Source: Flammeovirga yaeyamensis (GTDB lineage: Bacteria > Bacteroidota > Bacteroidia > Cytophagales > Flammeovirgaceae). Taken from it: a stretch of 64,000 nt of DNA. Positions 6,449-14,715 of the stretch are shown here, piece by piece. A program made the translations under genes and the position numbers. The notes beneath the pieces were generated by a model. It saw only the letters and a list, made by a program, of their open reading frames with translations, was not told the DNA's origin and made no database searches. Numbering within the stretch: the first letter of the stretch is position 1; every line of letters starts with the position of its first letter. The stretch lies in assembly GCF_018736045.1 (NCBI RefSeq), contig NZ_CP076133.1:1736001-1800000 (forward strand). The letters are read 5' to 3'.

Positions 6449-8714
6449 TTATATTTCTAAAATCAAAACAATTACCCCATTGAACAAAGTACAAACGTAT
6501 AGAATTGAGCCTGAAGAAGAACAAAAGAAAAAAATAGATTTCGATGCTATTCATACTGGTTTAGAAAAAATAAATATTAATGCTGCGTTGAAATATGAGG
6601 CAAAAGGGATTCCTTCTACAGAAGGTGAAAGACTCAATCCAGGATTTTGCTATTATATTAATAAAAATTTATTCTACTGTAAAAAGAAGAGTGAAACAAT
6701 CAGTGATATAGCAGATAAATTATTACTCCGTAAAGAATATATTCAAATTCTAAACGAACACCATGATACTAATAAAGAAAATGCAACCATCTTTTTAGGA
6801 CATATTGACGACCTTATTGAAGAAGAAAATTTATCCTATATTTCTATAATCGAAGCTGGTGGTAGAATAAAACCTTTAATAGAAAATGGAGGTATTGAGA
6901 AAGAATTTGCTGAAGATTTCGTTGAAAAGAGTATTCATACGATCATTTTTAATCCAGCTACAGCTCCCAATAATACCGCTACAGAAAAATTAAAATATGA
7001 TCCAGAATCTGTTGTCGAAATTTTTCATACGACCTTTCCGGGAGATAAGCTCAACCAAAATGTAAGTAATTCAACAATTGAATTTACTTTACAAATATCT
7101 GCATCTGTTTATTATATTATTACAGTTTCATTGGATACAGGAATAGGTTTTTCGAGTGCAGTTACTGATGACCGAAGGTTTGTCACCTCATTAGATTGGA
7201 AAGTGGGTCTTACAGGGGAAATTGATGCACTTATTGCATCGGAAAAATTGGGTCTAGAAATTGGTGGGACACTTGGAAATTCCCAGAACAAACTCAATGG
7301 AAGTTATGAATCTGTAGATCATTTTCTAGCACATTTTCATAACAACATGAGAATCATTCTCAATACTTATGACTACAATCCTAAAGAATATGGATTAGAT
7401 GATTCGTCAGGATATTGGTCAAAATATAAACACGAGCTTGCAAAACCATATACATCAATAAGAAAATTTGGTGGTGGTATTAACCATGATCTAAAAAGCC
7501 TTGCAGGAGGGGGAGGTAAAGAAGCAGAAATTGTAACCATAGAAAGACAGAAACAAAGTGGCGTAAATGTCATAGGCACTTCAAGTGATTATTCCGCTGA
7601 TGTTGATAAAAATTATCTAAATGAAATTAATGGTGATGATTCTATCTACGAATCAACTATAGGTTTTCACTTTAGCCTACCATTTTTCTTCACTATGATT
7701 CATGGATCGGTTGAAGCATTAGGAGTTCATAACGATGCAAACAAAGATAATAATGGAAACTACATCAATTTAAAATTTGAAGTTCCTTTTGTAGATATAG
7801 ATTCTAAAATGATTAAAGATTATGTAGATTTCATCCATCTAATGGTTAAAAATAAAAAAGAGGGTTTTGAAGGACTCTTTGGTTCTATTTTAAAAAATAT
7901 CGGAAATAAAGAAAAATGTATTTCTAAAATTAATCCTTTTTATAAGCAAATTGAAAATGAAATAAAATCGAACAAAGTAAAGTATGGTCTTGATGCTAAT
8001 TTTACCCACAGAAAGGTTATTGAAATAAATGCAGTAAAAGAGGGAAGTGGATTTTTTGACTATAAACTTCAATATTACCGTATTTGGGATAAGGTTGATG
8101 CGGGTGTTAGTGCAAATGCAAAGCAAAAGAAAGTAGGTGTAGGATTTTCCATTGATTATACCTCTCAAAATTCTACAGAAGAATATTTATTCGACAACAC
8201 TTTAAGTTATGTCTCTACGGTCTACAACCAAATGATGTGGGAATCTAGAAACCCAAGTTTAGTGGGAGAACTGGAAAAACTCCTCAAAAACTCGAAAAAA
8301 GAAAGACTTCAGGATGATGAAAGTCGTACAAAGTATGATGCACAAATTGAAGCAAAAATTCTTGCTTTAAAAGGGAATAATAGTGAATCAGAGTTTAGTT
8401 GTTCACATTGGGAGACTTACAAAAAAGATCATAAAGATGAATTGGATAGTATAATTATGTCTTTTACAGAGAAGTTTAATGAGGAGTGGAAAAACAGATT
8501 TGAAAAAGATGAAATGCCTCAATTTATTATGGGTTTTGATATCTGGAGGCATTTTGGGAAGACTAAAGGAGAAATAACAAACCGTAACGAATATTTATTC
8601 AAAGATATAAAAGGTGTCAACCAAATTAGTATCACTTTGGTTGATTTTGAAAAGAAAATTTTATTTAAAAATTATTTAGAAAATAGGATATATGCGTCAG
8701 ATTATTGGTTATAA
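6432..8714 (+). CDS. eCIS-associated carrier protein with LysM-like region, + strand
   Basis: A 760-aa protein without signal peptide. Residues about 72-126 look like a degenerate LysM (YYINKN...ETISDIADKL...ILNEH). Residues about 200-590 are strand-rich and homologous to the C-terminal half of the 1328-aa carrier at 20595-24581. Shared landmarks are FTLQISASVYYI against FNLEVYLNGDILF, and the boundary motif LSYVSTVYN against LTYISTVYN. After that motif, at Met 601, begins a charged 160-residue tail ending in EKKILFKNYLENRIYASDYW-L. A copy of this tail alone occurs at 9854-10339. Tail residues 1-86 are encoded by 266 bases identical to that copy. The gene starts inside the AAA+ gene and its stop lies inside the next LRR gene. 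Role unknown; a cargo or adaptor of the injection particle is an inference from context. Confidence 0.72.
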   Translation: MVEECNYISKIKTITPLNKVQTYRIEPEEEQKKKIDFDAIHTGLEKININAALKYEAKGIPSTEGERLNPGFCYYINKNLFYCKKKSETISDIADKLLLRKEYIQILNEHHDTNKENATIFLGHIDDLIEEENLSYISIIEAGGRIKPLIENGGIEKEFAEDFVEKSIHTIIFNPATAPNNTATEKLKYDPESVVEIFHTTFPGDKLNQNVSNSTIEFTLQISASVYYIITVSLDTGIGFSSAVTDDRRFVTSLDWKVGLTGEIDALIASEKLGLEIGGTLGNSQNKLNGSYESVDHFLAHFHNNMRIILNTYDYNPKEYGLDDSSGYWSKYKHELAKPYTSIRKFGGGINHDLKSLAGGGGKEAEIVTIERQKQSGVNVIGTSSDYSADVDKNYLNEINGDDSIYESTIGFHFSLPFFFTMIHGSVEALGVHNDANKDNNGNYINLKFEVPFVDIDSKMIKDYVDFIHLMVKNKKEGFEGLFGSILKNIGNKEKCISKINPFYKQIENEIKSNKVKYGLDANFTHRKVIEINAVKEGSGFFDYKLQYYRIWDKVDAGVSANAKQKKVGVGFSIDYTSQNSTEEYLFDNTLSYVSTVYNQMMWESRNPSLVGELEKLLKNSKKERLQDDESRTKYDAQIEAKILALKGNNSESEFSCSHWETYKKDHKDELDSIIMSFTEKFNEEWKNRFEKDEMPQFIMGFDIWRHFGKTKGEITNRNEYLFKDIKGVNQISITLVDFEKKILFKNYLENRIYASDYWL
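8224..8489 (+). repeat. 266-base direct repeat, copy 1 (conserved part of carrier tail)
   Basis: Identical base for base to 9846-10111. It begins in the codons of the YNQMM boundary of the carrier and ends in a Glu-Glu-Trp stretch; immediately after it the two copies diverge. Confidence 0.95.
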
Positions 8715-9810
8715 ATGTCTTTTCATTTTTTTATTAATACACCTATCGTGTAATAATACAAAAGCAAATCTCAATAAAACTACACCATATTTACAATACC
8801 TTGAATCAAAATATAAAGATTCAAATTTTTGGATAAGTGAAGATGGAATGTATGGTGTTTCATTTAGAGGTTATACTGATGACTTAAGCGAATGGCATAA
8901 GGATATTATTTTAAAAAGCGATTCTATTGATTTTTTTGCTATTAAACAATATCCTCAATTTTCGAGAAATTTTCACTATTTAGAAAAACTTAAAAACTTA
9001 AAAACACTAAAAATTAATAATGGTAATATTTCAAACATACCAGATTTTGTAATTAATCTAAAATATCTAGAATATTTAGTTTTAGATAATAATAATATTA
9101 AAGAAATACCCAAGAATATTAATCAATTAAATAAGCTAAAAAAACTAAAATTAAATAATAATAAGATAACAATGCTTCCTAATAGTATTTGTAACATTAC
9201 AACATTGGAGGAGTTAACATTTTCAGGAAATTTAATTACTGAAATCCCGAAAAATATTGGCAACTTAAAGAACCTAAAAGGTTTATCCTTAGATTATAAT
9301 AAATATCTCAAAAGCATACCAGAATCGATCAAAAAACTAAATAAGTTATCAACTCTTTCTTTCGATAGTTGTACCTCACTAATTAGTTATCCAAAGAACT
9401 TAGAGGATATGAAAAATCTTAAAAGACTCTCATTTCAAGATATGTACCTTGAAGATGGAGATATTCCTGAATTTGTTTGGAAATCAACTCACATTAAAAG
9501 TTTAAACTTAGAAAACAACAAACTTACAGAACTTCCTAAAGAGATAGGAAATTTGATCAATTTAGAGACGCTGTTGGTAAACAAGAACTATCTCACTTCC
9601 TTACCAGAAGAAATTGGTAACTGTACAAAAATCAATACACTTTGGGTAGATGGAAACAGGTTAAAAACACTACCGAAAAGTATATGTAATATCGAAATGA
9701 TTGATTCTTTTTATAGTCGTTATAATCCTTGGGAATGGCTACCAGAATGTGTGGATGATGGAACATTTAGATTAAGGAGTGGGAATGTTCCTGGTGTGGA
9801 GAGAAGGTAG
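8692..9810 (+). CDS. Leucine-rich-repeat lipoprotein 1, + strand
   Basis: A 372-aa protein with a lipoprotein signal ending at Cys 20 (LLIHLSC), so it is exported and probably membrane anchored facing the periplasm or surface. From about residue 85 it is a run of 22-24-residue leucine-rich repeats of the bacterial type (NLKYLEYLVLDNNNIKEIPK and similar). The start overlaps the carrier stop by 23 bases; no later Met gives a signal peptide. The last about 73 residues are almost identical to those of the paralogue at 10317-11435, while the first about 300 differ widely at the same total length (372 aa). LRR domains usually bind proteins; the tail of the upstream carrier is the obvious candidate partner. 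An immunity role is inference only. Confidence 0.85.
   Translation: MRQIIGYKCLFIFLLIHLSCNNTKANLNKTTPYLQYLESKYKDSNFWISEDGMYGVSFRGYTDDLSEWHKDIILKSDSIDFFAIKQYPQFSRNFHYLEKLKNLKTLKINNGNISNIPDFVINLKYLEYLVLDNNNIKEIPKNINQLNKLKKLKLNNNKITMLPNSICNITTLEELTFSGNLITEIPKNIGNLKNLKGLSLDYNKYLKSIPESIKKLNKLSTLSFDSCTSLISYPKNLEDMKNLKRLSFQDMYLEDGDIPEFVWKSTHIKSLNLENNKLTELPKEIGNLINLETLLVNKNYLTSLPEEIGNCTKINTLWVDGNRLKTLPKSICNIEMIDSFYSRYNPWEWLPECVDDGTFRLRSGNVPGVERR
9591..9810 (+). repeat. 220-base direct repeat, copy 1 (conserved 3' end of LRR gene)
   Basis: Matches 11216-11435 with only a few substitutions and no indels (offset 1625). It encodes the last LRRs and C-terminal cap ending in VPGVERR. Confidence 0.93.
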
Positions 9811-9845
9811 AATAATTAACTGCTCTACACTTTCAATCTCACATC

Positions 9846-10111
9846 ACAACCAAATGATGTGGGAATCTAGAAACCCAAGTTTAGTGGGAGAACTGGAAAA
9901 ACTCCTCAAAAACTCGAAAAAAGAAAGACTTCAGGATGATGAAAGTCGTACAAAGTATGATGCACAAATTGAAGCAAAAATTCTTGCTTTAAAAGGGAAT
10001 AATAGTGAATCAGAGTTTAGTTGTTCACATTGGGAGACTTACAAAAAAGATCATAAAGATGAATTGGATAGTATAATTATGTCTTTTACAGAGAAGTTTA
10101 ATGAGGAGTGG
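9846..10111 (+). repeat. 266-base direct repeat, copy 2 (conserved part of orphan tail)
   Basis: Identical to 8224-8489. The match starts just upstream of the ATG at 9854, so the duplication contains the tail and nothing of the carrier body. Confidence 0.95.
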
Positions 10112-10339
10112 GAAAAATTAAAAGATAATAGAGATAAAATGCCAAAATTGATAATGGATTTTGATGTTTGGAGGCATTTTGGGGAGACTAAAGGAGAAAT
10201 TATAAAAAATAAAAAAACTCTTTTTTCAAAAGTTTTTCTAAGTGAAAAGCTAATACTAGATATAGAATCTTTTCAACAAAACATATTATTTAAAAACTAT
10301 TTAGAAAACAGAATATATGCGTCAGATTATTGGCTATAG
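9854..10339 (+). CDS. Orphan carrier tail, + strand
   Basis: A 161-aa product corresponding only to the tail of the 760-aa carrier (residue 601 onward). I chose the ATG at 9854 because homology to the carrier begins there (MMWESRNPSL). An upstream in-frame ATG at 9779 lies inside the LRR gene and would add 25 unrelated residues. The first 86 residues match the carrier tail exactly. Residues about 87-145 differ (same character, nearly the same length), and the last residues LFKNYLENRIYASDYW-L are again shared. No signal peptide. It overlaps the next LRR gene by 23 bases, exactly as the full-length carrier does. It could be a silent spare tail or a free-standing protein. Confidence 0.75.
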   Translation: MMWESRNPSLVGELEKLLKNSKKERLQDDESRTKYDAQIEAKILALKGNNSESEFSCSHWETYKKDHKDELDSIIMSFTEKFNEEWEKLKDNRDKMPKLIMDFDVWRHFGETKGEIIKNKKTLFSKVFLSEKLILDIESFQQNILFKNYLENRIYASDYWL

Positions 10340-11435
10340 GATATTAAATATATTATTATCCATTACATTATTTTCATGTTATTTCATTAATGATGAACAG
10401 AAACAAAATAATGAATTTATTGAAAGTCTTAAAGAAAAATATCCAAATAGTAATATTGGTATTTGGAAAGATAACAAATATGGAATTAATTTTCACTCTA
10501 ATGATTCTTTATCAAATTGGTATTTCGATATTGTAGAAAAAAAAGACTCTATTACACTAATAACATTTGATAATTTTCATGAATTGAAAAATTCATTGAA
10601 TTTTTTAAAAGAATTTCCATATCTCGAAGTATTGATTATTGAAAATTGTGATTTAAACATTATTCCAAACTTCTTTTTAGATTATAAAAAGTTAGAATAT
10701 TTGAAATTACAAAATAATAACATTGAAAATGTCCCAAAAGAAATTTATAAACTAAATAGGTTAAAAAAAATATACTTACATAACAATAAAATAGAATATT
10801 TACCCAATAGTATATGTAACATAACTTCATTACAGGAATTAACTTTTTCAGGAAATTTGATTAAGAAAATCCCTAAAAACATAGGTAAATTGAAAAATAT
10901 CACTGCGATTTCTTTTGATTTCAATCCATATCTAACAGAAATACCTAAATCAATTACTGAATTGAACAAGTTGAAATATTTATATTTTGACAGTTGTGTT
11001 TCATTAAACAAATATCCTGACGGTATTGAAAAAATGGAAACGTTACACACTTTATCCTTTAAAAAAATGAACTTAAAAGATGGAGATATTCCGGACTTTG
11101 TTTGGAAATGTACACGAATTAAGGATTTAAGTTTTAGAGATAACAACCTCACACAACTCCCAAAAGAAATTGGCAATTTAGTTAAATTGGAGGTATTAAT
11201 GCTTAATAATAACAATCTCACTTCCTTACCAGAAGAAATTGGTAACTGTACAAAAATCAATACACTTTGGGTAGATGGAAACAGGTTAAAAACACTCCCG
11301 AGAAGTATATGCAATATCGAAATGATTGATTCTTTTTATAGTCGTTATAATCCTTGGGAATGGCTACCAGAATGTGTGGATGATGGAACTTTTAGATTAA
11401 GAAGTGGGAATGTTCCTGGTGTGGAGAGAAGATAG
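10317..11435 (+). CDS. Leucine-rich-repeat lipoprotein 2, + strand
   Basis: A 372-aa paralogue of the protein at 8692-9810, with a lipoprotein signal ending at Cys 21 (ITLFSC), an N-terminal segment of about 85 residues, then leucine-rich repeats. The leading MRQIIGY is forced by the overlap with the orphan tail's last codons and is the same in both copies. The N-terminal region and the middle repeats are diverged from copy 1. The last repeats and the C-terminal cap (SFYSRYNPWEWLPECVDDGT) are identical. The stop at 11435 is only seven bases from the stop of the convergent AAA+ gene at 11443, with no terminator hairpin visible between them. Confidence 0.85.
   Translation: MRQIIGYRILNILLSITLFSCYFINDEQKQNNEFIESLKEKYPNSNIGIWKDNKYGINFHSNDSLSNWYFDIVEKKDSITLITFDNFHELKNSLNFLKEFPYLEVLIIENCDLNIIPNFFLDYKKLEYLKLQNNNIENVPKEIYKLNRLKKIYLHNNKIEYLPNSICNITSLQELTFSGNLIKKIPKNIGKLKNITAISFDFNPYLTEIPKSITELNKLKYLYFDSCVSLNKYPDGIEKMETLHTLSFKKMNLKDGDIPDFVWKCTRIKDLSFRDNNLTQLPKEIGNLVKLEVLMLNNNNLTSLPEEIGNCTKINTLWVDGNRLKTLPRSICNIEMIDSFYSRYNPWEWLPECVDDGTFRLRSGNVPGVERR
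11216..11435 (+). repeat. 220-base direct repeat, copy 2 (conserved 3' end of LRR gene)
   Basis: Partner of 9591-9810; see that entry. It closes the duplicated tail-LRR unit of the + strand array. Confidence 0.93.
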
Positions 11436-11442
11436 AATGTTT

Positions 11443-12879
11443 TTAGAAATTCAACCTACTCCCCAACCCACTCAAAACTCCACCTCCAGTTCTTTGTTCT
11501 ATAGCTGTATGAGAACTGTCTTTACATTCCGTAAACTTTGCACTTCTTTTATATAGTTCATGTTGGATTTTTGGCAGTACTTCTTCCAAACTGATTTCTT
11601 TTTTGTCTTGAAGAATACATTCTACCATTAATGAAGAGGCAATATTACTGATATTGGATCCATTCAGTTGGTAGTTTTCTGCGATATGATCTACCACACC
11701 TTCTTTATATTCATATCCTTGAGGTAAACTTAACGACCATAATTGCTTTCGTTCTGCATACAATGGGAATGGAAAATCGATGATCAGTTCTACTCTTCTA
11801 AGCATGGCTTTGTCGATATGTTTTCGGATATCGGAAACATTGGTGGTGAGGATCATGATGCCATTATATCGTTCGATTCTTTGAAGCAAATAGGACATTT
11901 CCTGATTGGCATATTTGTCTCTTGTGTCTTTTACATCAGTAGATCTTTTTGCAAAAATAGCATCTGCTTCATCTATTAATAGGATCACATTTTGTCCATC
12001 TAAACGATAAAACACTTTATCCATAGATTTTTCAAATTCACCTATATACCTGGATACCACTTTAGAAAGTTCCAAAGTATAAGTAGGCATATTGTATTTC
12101 TCACCTAAGGTAGTAGCAGTAATAGACTTACCTGTTCCGGGTGCTCCTGAGAATACCACAATAGTACTTTTCTTAATTTTTAATTGATCAAATTGATGTG
12201 AAGTTAGTCTACTTCTTAACTCCATCATTTGCTCCAAAGAATGTAAAGAAGTTTGCGTCTTTTCTGGTAAAATAACTTGATCGAAAGTAAGTGTTGGTTG
12301 AATTAATTTAGCAGGAAAATCCAATTCGTGATCTAAACGAGGTTGAGTAGTACCATTTAAAAATTCGACGTAGGTCTGGGAAATTTGAGGTGTAGCATAC
12401 AACAAATATTTGATGACTCCACTAGTATCTGTTGTTAAATAAATGACTCCTTGTTTGATGAAAAAGTGATCTTTATTGGTGAGGTATTTAAACACTTCGA
12501 CAGATTGCTCTTCTGAAACAAAAAGCTTTAGAAATGTTTTAACAGTAGGAATATAAACACCCAATTTTTCATCAAAGACACCATTATATTCTATCTTATT
12601 TTCTAGTTCTTTTAGCTCCTTGATTAGAGGAATAAAATACTCAGCGTGATATTTCCAAGAGTAAGTGAACAGTAAAAATAATTCATCATACAACCCTAAA
12701 CCATTATCCATTACAATAGATTTAAGGTTTGAATCATGCTCAAAAGGAGTCATCTTCTCAAAGATATTTTCTTTTGATTCATATGGGTTATAAATCACAT
12801 GATGAAGAAGTTCTTTAAAATTAGTTAGACGTTTATTTAGTTCTAATTGGCTGGGGTTTGTTTGAATATCTGCTAACAT
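11443..12879 (-). CDS. AAA+ ATPase, Cis15-like, - strand copy A
   Basis: A 478-aa AAA+ protein starting at the ATG of MLADIQTN. That start aligns with MLTTPSHAL of the + strand paralogue and lies seven bases after the LRR stop; a TTG 18 bases upstream overlaps the LRR gene and is less likely. Motifs: PRLDHELDFPA before the ATPase core, Walker A GAPGTGKS (about 245-252), Walker B ILLIDEAD (about 299-306), sensor-1 TTN, and Arg finger MLRR. It is nearly identical to copies B and C (478 aa each). Copies A and C have Tyr, and copy B Asp, in the VF(Y/D)RLDGQN segment before Walker B. It is the last gene of the - strand array. Confidence 0.87.
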   Translation of the reverse strand: MLADIQTNPSQLELNKRLTNFKELLHHVIYNPYESKENIFEKMTPFEHDSNLKSIVMDNGLGLYDELFLLFTYSWKYHAEYFIPLIKELKELENKIEYNGVFDEKLGVYIPTVKTFLKLFVSEEQSVEVFKYLTNKDHFFIKQGVIYLTTDTSGVIKYLLYATPQISQTYVEFLNGTTQPRLDHELDFPAKLIQPTLTFDQVILPEKTQTSLHSLEQMMELRSRLTSHQFDQLKIKKSTIVVFSGAPGTGKSITATTLGEKYNMPTYTLELSKVVSRYIGEFEKSMDKVFYRLDGQNVILLIDEADAIFAKRSTDVKDTRDKYANQEMSYLLQRIERYNGIMILTTNVSDIRKHIDKAMLRRVELIIDFPFPLYAERKQLWSLSLPQGYEYKEGVVDHIAENYQLNGSNISNIASSLMVECILQDKKEISLEEVLPKIQHELYKRSAKFTECKDSSHTAIEQRTGGGVLSGLGSRLNF

Positions 12880-12886
12880 CGGATTA

Positions 12887-14068
12887 TTATTCTTCAATTT
12901 TATAACCTCTTTCTACATCTTCTTCACTTAAAAATTCTGGGATTACACCCCATCCTCCATCTACTTCTAGTCGCGTTTTATTTACTCTATCGACATCAAA
13001 CATTTCTGCTGGAAGGGACTCAACACTGGTTCCAGTCAAAATTAAAGCTTCAAGATTTGGAAGATCTCTAATTTCTTTTGGTACTGTTTTAATATAACAA
13101 CCATAAAAAGATAAATACTCCAATTTTTGAAGATTTTTTATCTCTGGTAAGATTCTTTCTACAGGAAGATCTCTATAAATTAAAGTTTTTAAGTTTTTGA
13201 AACCATAAAAGACATCATACACACTTTCATCCTTCATATGATTCCAATATTGGCCACTTATACGAAGATCTTCTAAGTTTTTGCACTTTTTTAAATCATC
13301 GAAAGGGATAGTAGCCATATCGTTCATCTTACTAAAGTCAAAATACTTTAATGATTCTTGGCTGTTTTTTAGTAACCCATTTAAGTTTGAAAGATTCTCA
13401 CAATTCAATAATTCTATAGTTGTAAACTTATGTTTAGAATAACTTTGAGGAAGTTCTTTAAGGGTTTCATTATTATACAATTCTAATTTTTTAAGTTTAT
13501 TGCTAATAATATCAGGGTAATTATTCAATTGAACACTACTAAAATTGATCTCCTCCAAATTTGGGTATGTAAGTTTTTTAGGTAGTATCTTTTCATATTC
13601 TTTACCCAAATTATAAAATGATATCTTTTTTAAATCTGCATTTTTTATTGATTCAGGAAATTTTTCAAAAGTGCAATAATATATTACTATTTCATTAATA
13701 CTTTCATTAAAAATTAATTGATAGTCATTTAAATTAAGTTCAGTAAAATCTAAATACTTTAATCCTTTAATACTTCTTAAATCTATTTTATTATCAATAA
13801 TTGTTGTTTTATTAATTAAAAGTGAATCTAAATTAGTGAAATTATAAATCTCTTTTGGAAATGTTTCTATTTCACCAAGTTCAAATAATACAACTTTAGA
13901 GACGTGATCTCCAGAAATTGAAAATTTTATTTTGTCCTTAAACTTTTCACTTATTTTAGATATAATTTCATAATCATTCTTATTTAATTTCTGTTCTATA
14001 CTTTTTTTATTAGAGCAGGAGAAAAAGAATAATAGAGATATTATTAATAGTTTATTTATCATATTCAT
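12887..14068 (-). CDS. Leucine-rich-repeat lipoprotein A, - strand
   Basis: About 393 aa from the Met of MNMINKLLIISLL. A Met 17 codons upstream lies deep in the tail gene and would bury the signal peptide. The lipobox is FFFSC, so this is an exported lipoprotein. The body consists of irregular leucine-rich repeats (LEEINFSSVQLNNYPDIISN, LKKLELYNNETLKELPQ and similar). The C-terminal about 150 residues, from KNLEDLRISGQYWNHMKDES on, are essentially identical to copies B and C. The region before it is diverged, although every copy keeps the signal peptide and the repeat spacing. The start overlaps the stop of the orphan tail by 17 bases, and the AAA+ start follows the stop by seven bases, so the three genes form a coupled unit. 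Confidence 0.85.
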   Translation of the reverse strand: MNMINKLLIISLLFFFSCSNKKSIEQKLNKNDYEIISKISEKFKDKIKFSISGDHVSKVVLFELGEIETFPKEIYNFTNLDSLLINKTTIIDNKIDLRSIKGLKYLDFTELNLNDYQLIFNESINEIVIYYCTFEKFPESIKNADLKKISFYNLGKEYEKILPKKLTYPNLEEINFSSVQLNNYPDIISNKLKKLELYNNETLKELPQSYSKHKFTTIELLNCENLSNLNGLLKNSQESLKYFDFSKMNDMATIPFDDLKKCKNLEDLRISGQYWNHMKDESVYDVFYGFKNLKTLIYRDLPVERILPEIKNLQKLEYLSFYGCYIKTVPKEIRDLPNLEALILTGTSVESLPAEMFDVDRVNKTRLEVDGGWGVIPEFLSEEDVERGYKIEE

Positions 14069-14561
14069 AATCGTATTTTTGTTGGTCTTTGTATAAATTA
14101 AATAATACATATTTTTCAAAATCTTTTATTATTACTTTTCGACTTTCATCTTTTATATTAAGAAGTTTAAGTAACTCACTAGGGTTTCGATAGAATTTAT
14201 AAGCCGTTTCCTTAGACATCATCGTCAAAGATTTCTCTTCTGCTGCCTTACTAAAATCTTTATCATCTTTATGCTTAATTAGAGGATGAATAAAGTTGTT
14301 CGCTAATTCCTGAATTTCTGAAGCATATTTCTCTTTATAATTCTTCCACCCTTCAGAAGTATATTTTGTTTCTTTGCCTACTGCATCCCAATGAAGTTTG
14401 TTCATATACCTAAACAGCTCAAACTCTTTTTTCTCTTTCGATAATTTTTCTAGAGATTCTGCTTTCTTCAGGTCATCTTTATTTTTGATGGCCTTTTTAT
14501 AATATTCTTTATTTCTTTCTTCTGCGAATAGATATTTTTCTATAGCAATAAATCTAGACAT
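14052..14561 (-). CDS. Orphan carrier tail A, - strand
   Basis: A 169-aa protein equal to the last 169 residues of the 1328-aa carrier. It begins at MSRFIAIEKYLFAEE, the point where homology with the carrier starts. Residues 1 to about 117 are nearly identical to the other two copies. Residues about 118-148 are unique to this copy (KFYRNPSELLKLLNIKDES...), and the last 21 residues (FEKYVLFNLYKDQQKYDYEY and one more) are shared again. It is highly charged and helical, with no signal peptide or membrane segment. Upstream, a remnant of the carrier reading frame (ALELNYESDKGRRDEA) continues back to an in-frame TAA. Function unknown. Confidence 0.78.
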   Translation of the reverse strand: MSRFIAIEKYLFAEERNKEYYKKAIKNKDDLKKAESLEKLSKEKKEFELFRYMNKLHWDAVGKETKYTSEGWKNYKEKYASEIQELANNFIHPLIKHKDDKDFSKAAEEKSLTMMSKETAYKFYRNPSELLKLLNIKDESRKVIIKDFEKYVLFNLYKDQQKYDYEYDK

Positions 14562-14715
14562 CGCTTCATCTCTTCTTCCTTTATCTGATTCATAATTTAA
14601 TTCTAGAGCTGTATGGCGTTATTCTTGATATTTCAATAGTTTGTTTATCTGCTAGCATTGAGTATAATATATCGGTCCGAATTTACTATATCTACATAAA
14701 AATTTATGATCATTA
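14562..14715 (-). other. Linker before orphan tail A with carrier remnant
   Basis: These 154 bases between an AAA+ stop and an orphan tail are almost the same as 17835-17988. The last 17 codons read in frame as a decayed version of the carrier sequence before its tail (A-L-E-L-N-Y-E-S-D-K-G-R-R against A-A-G-L-N-S-E-S-D-K-G-R-R), closed upstream by TAA. I saw no convincing promoter or terminator in it. Confidence 0.75.

Larger units (their letters stand above)
11443..14715 (-). repeat. Tandem unit A: linker - orphan tail - LRR - AAA+ (3273 bp)
   Basis: One of two complete copies of a unit that is exactly 3273 bases long in both cases (the other is 14716-17988). The linker, the tail 5' part, the LRR 3' part and the AAA+ gene are nearly identical; the tail 3' part and the first two thirds of the LRR gene diverge without net length change. 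Confidence 0.93.

Noticed and set aside
10745-11314. A 189-codon antisense frame inside LRR gene 2
   Set aside because: It is the shadow of the leucine-rich repeats, has no homologous copy on the antisense strand of LRR gene 1, and is not coupled to any gene.
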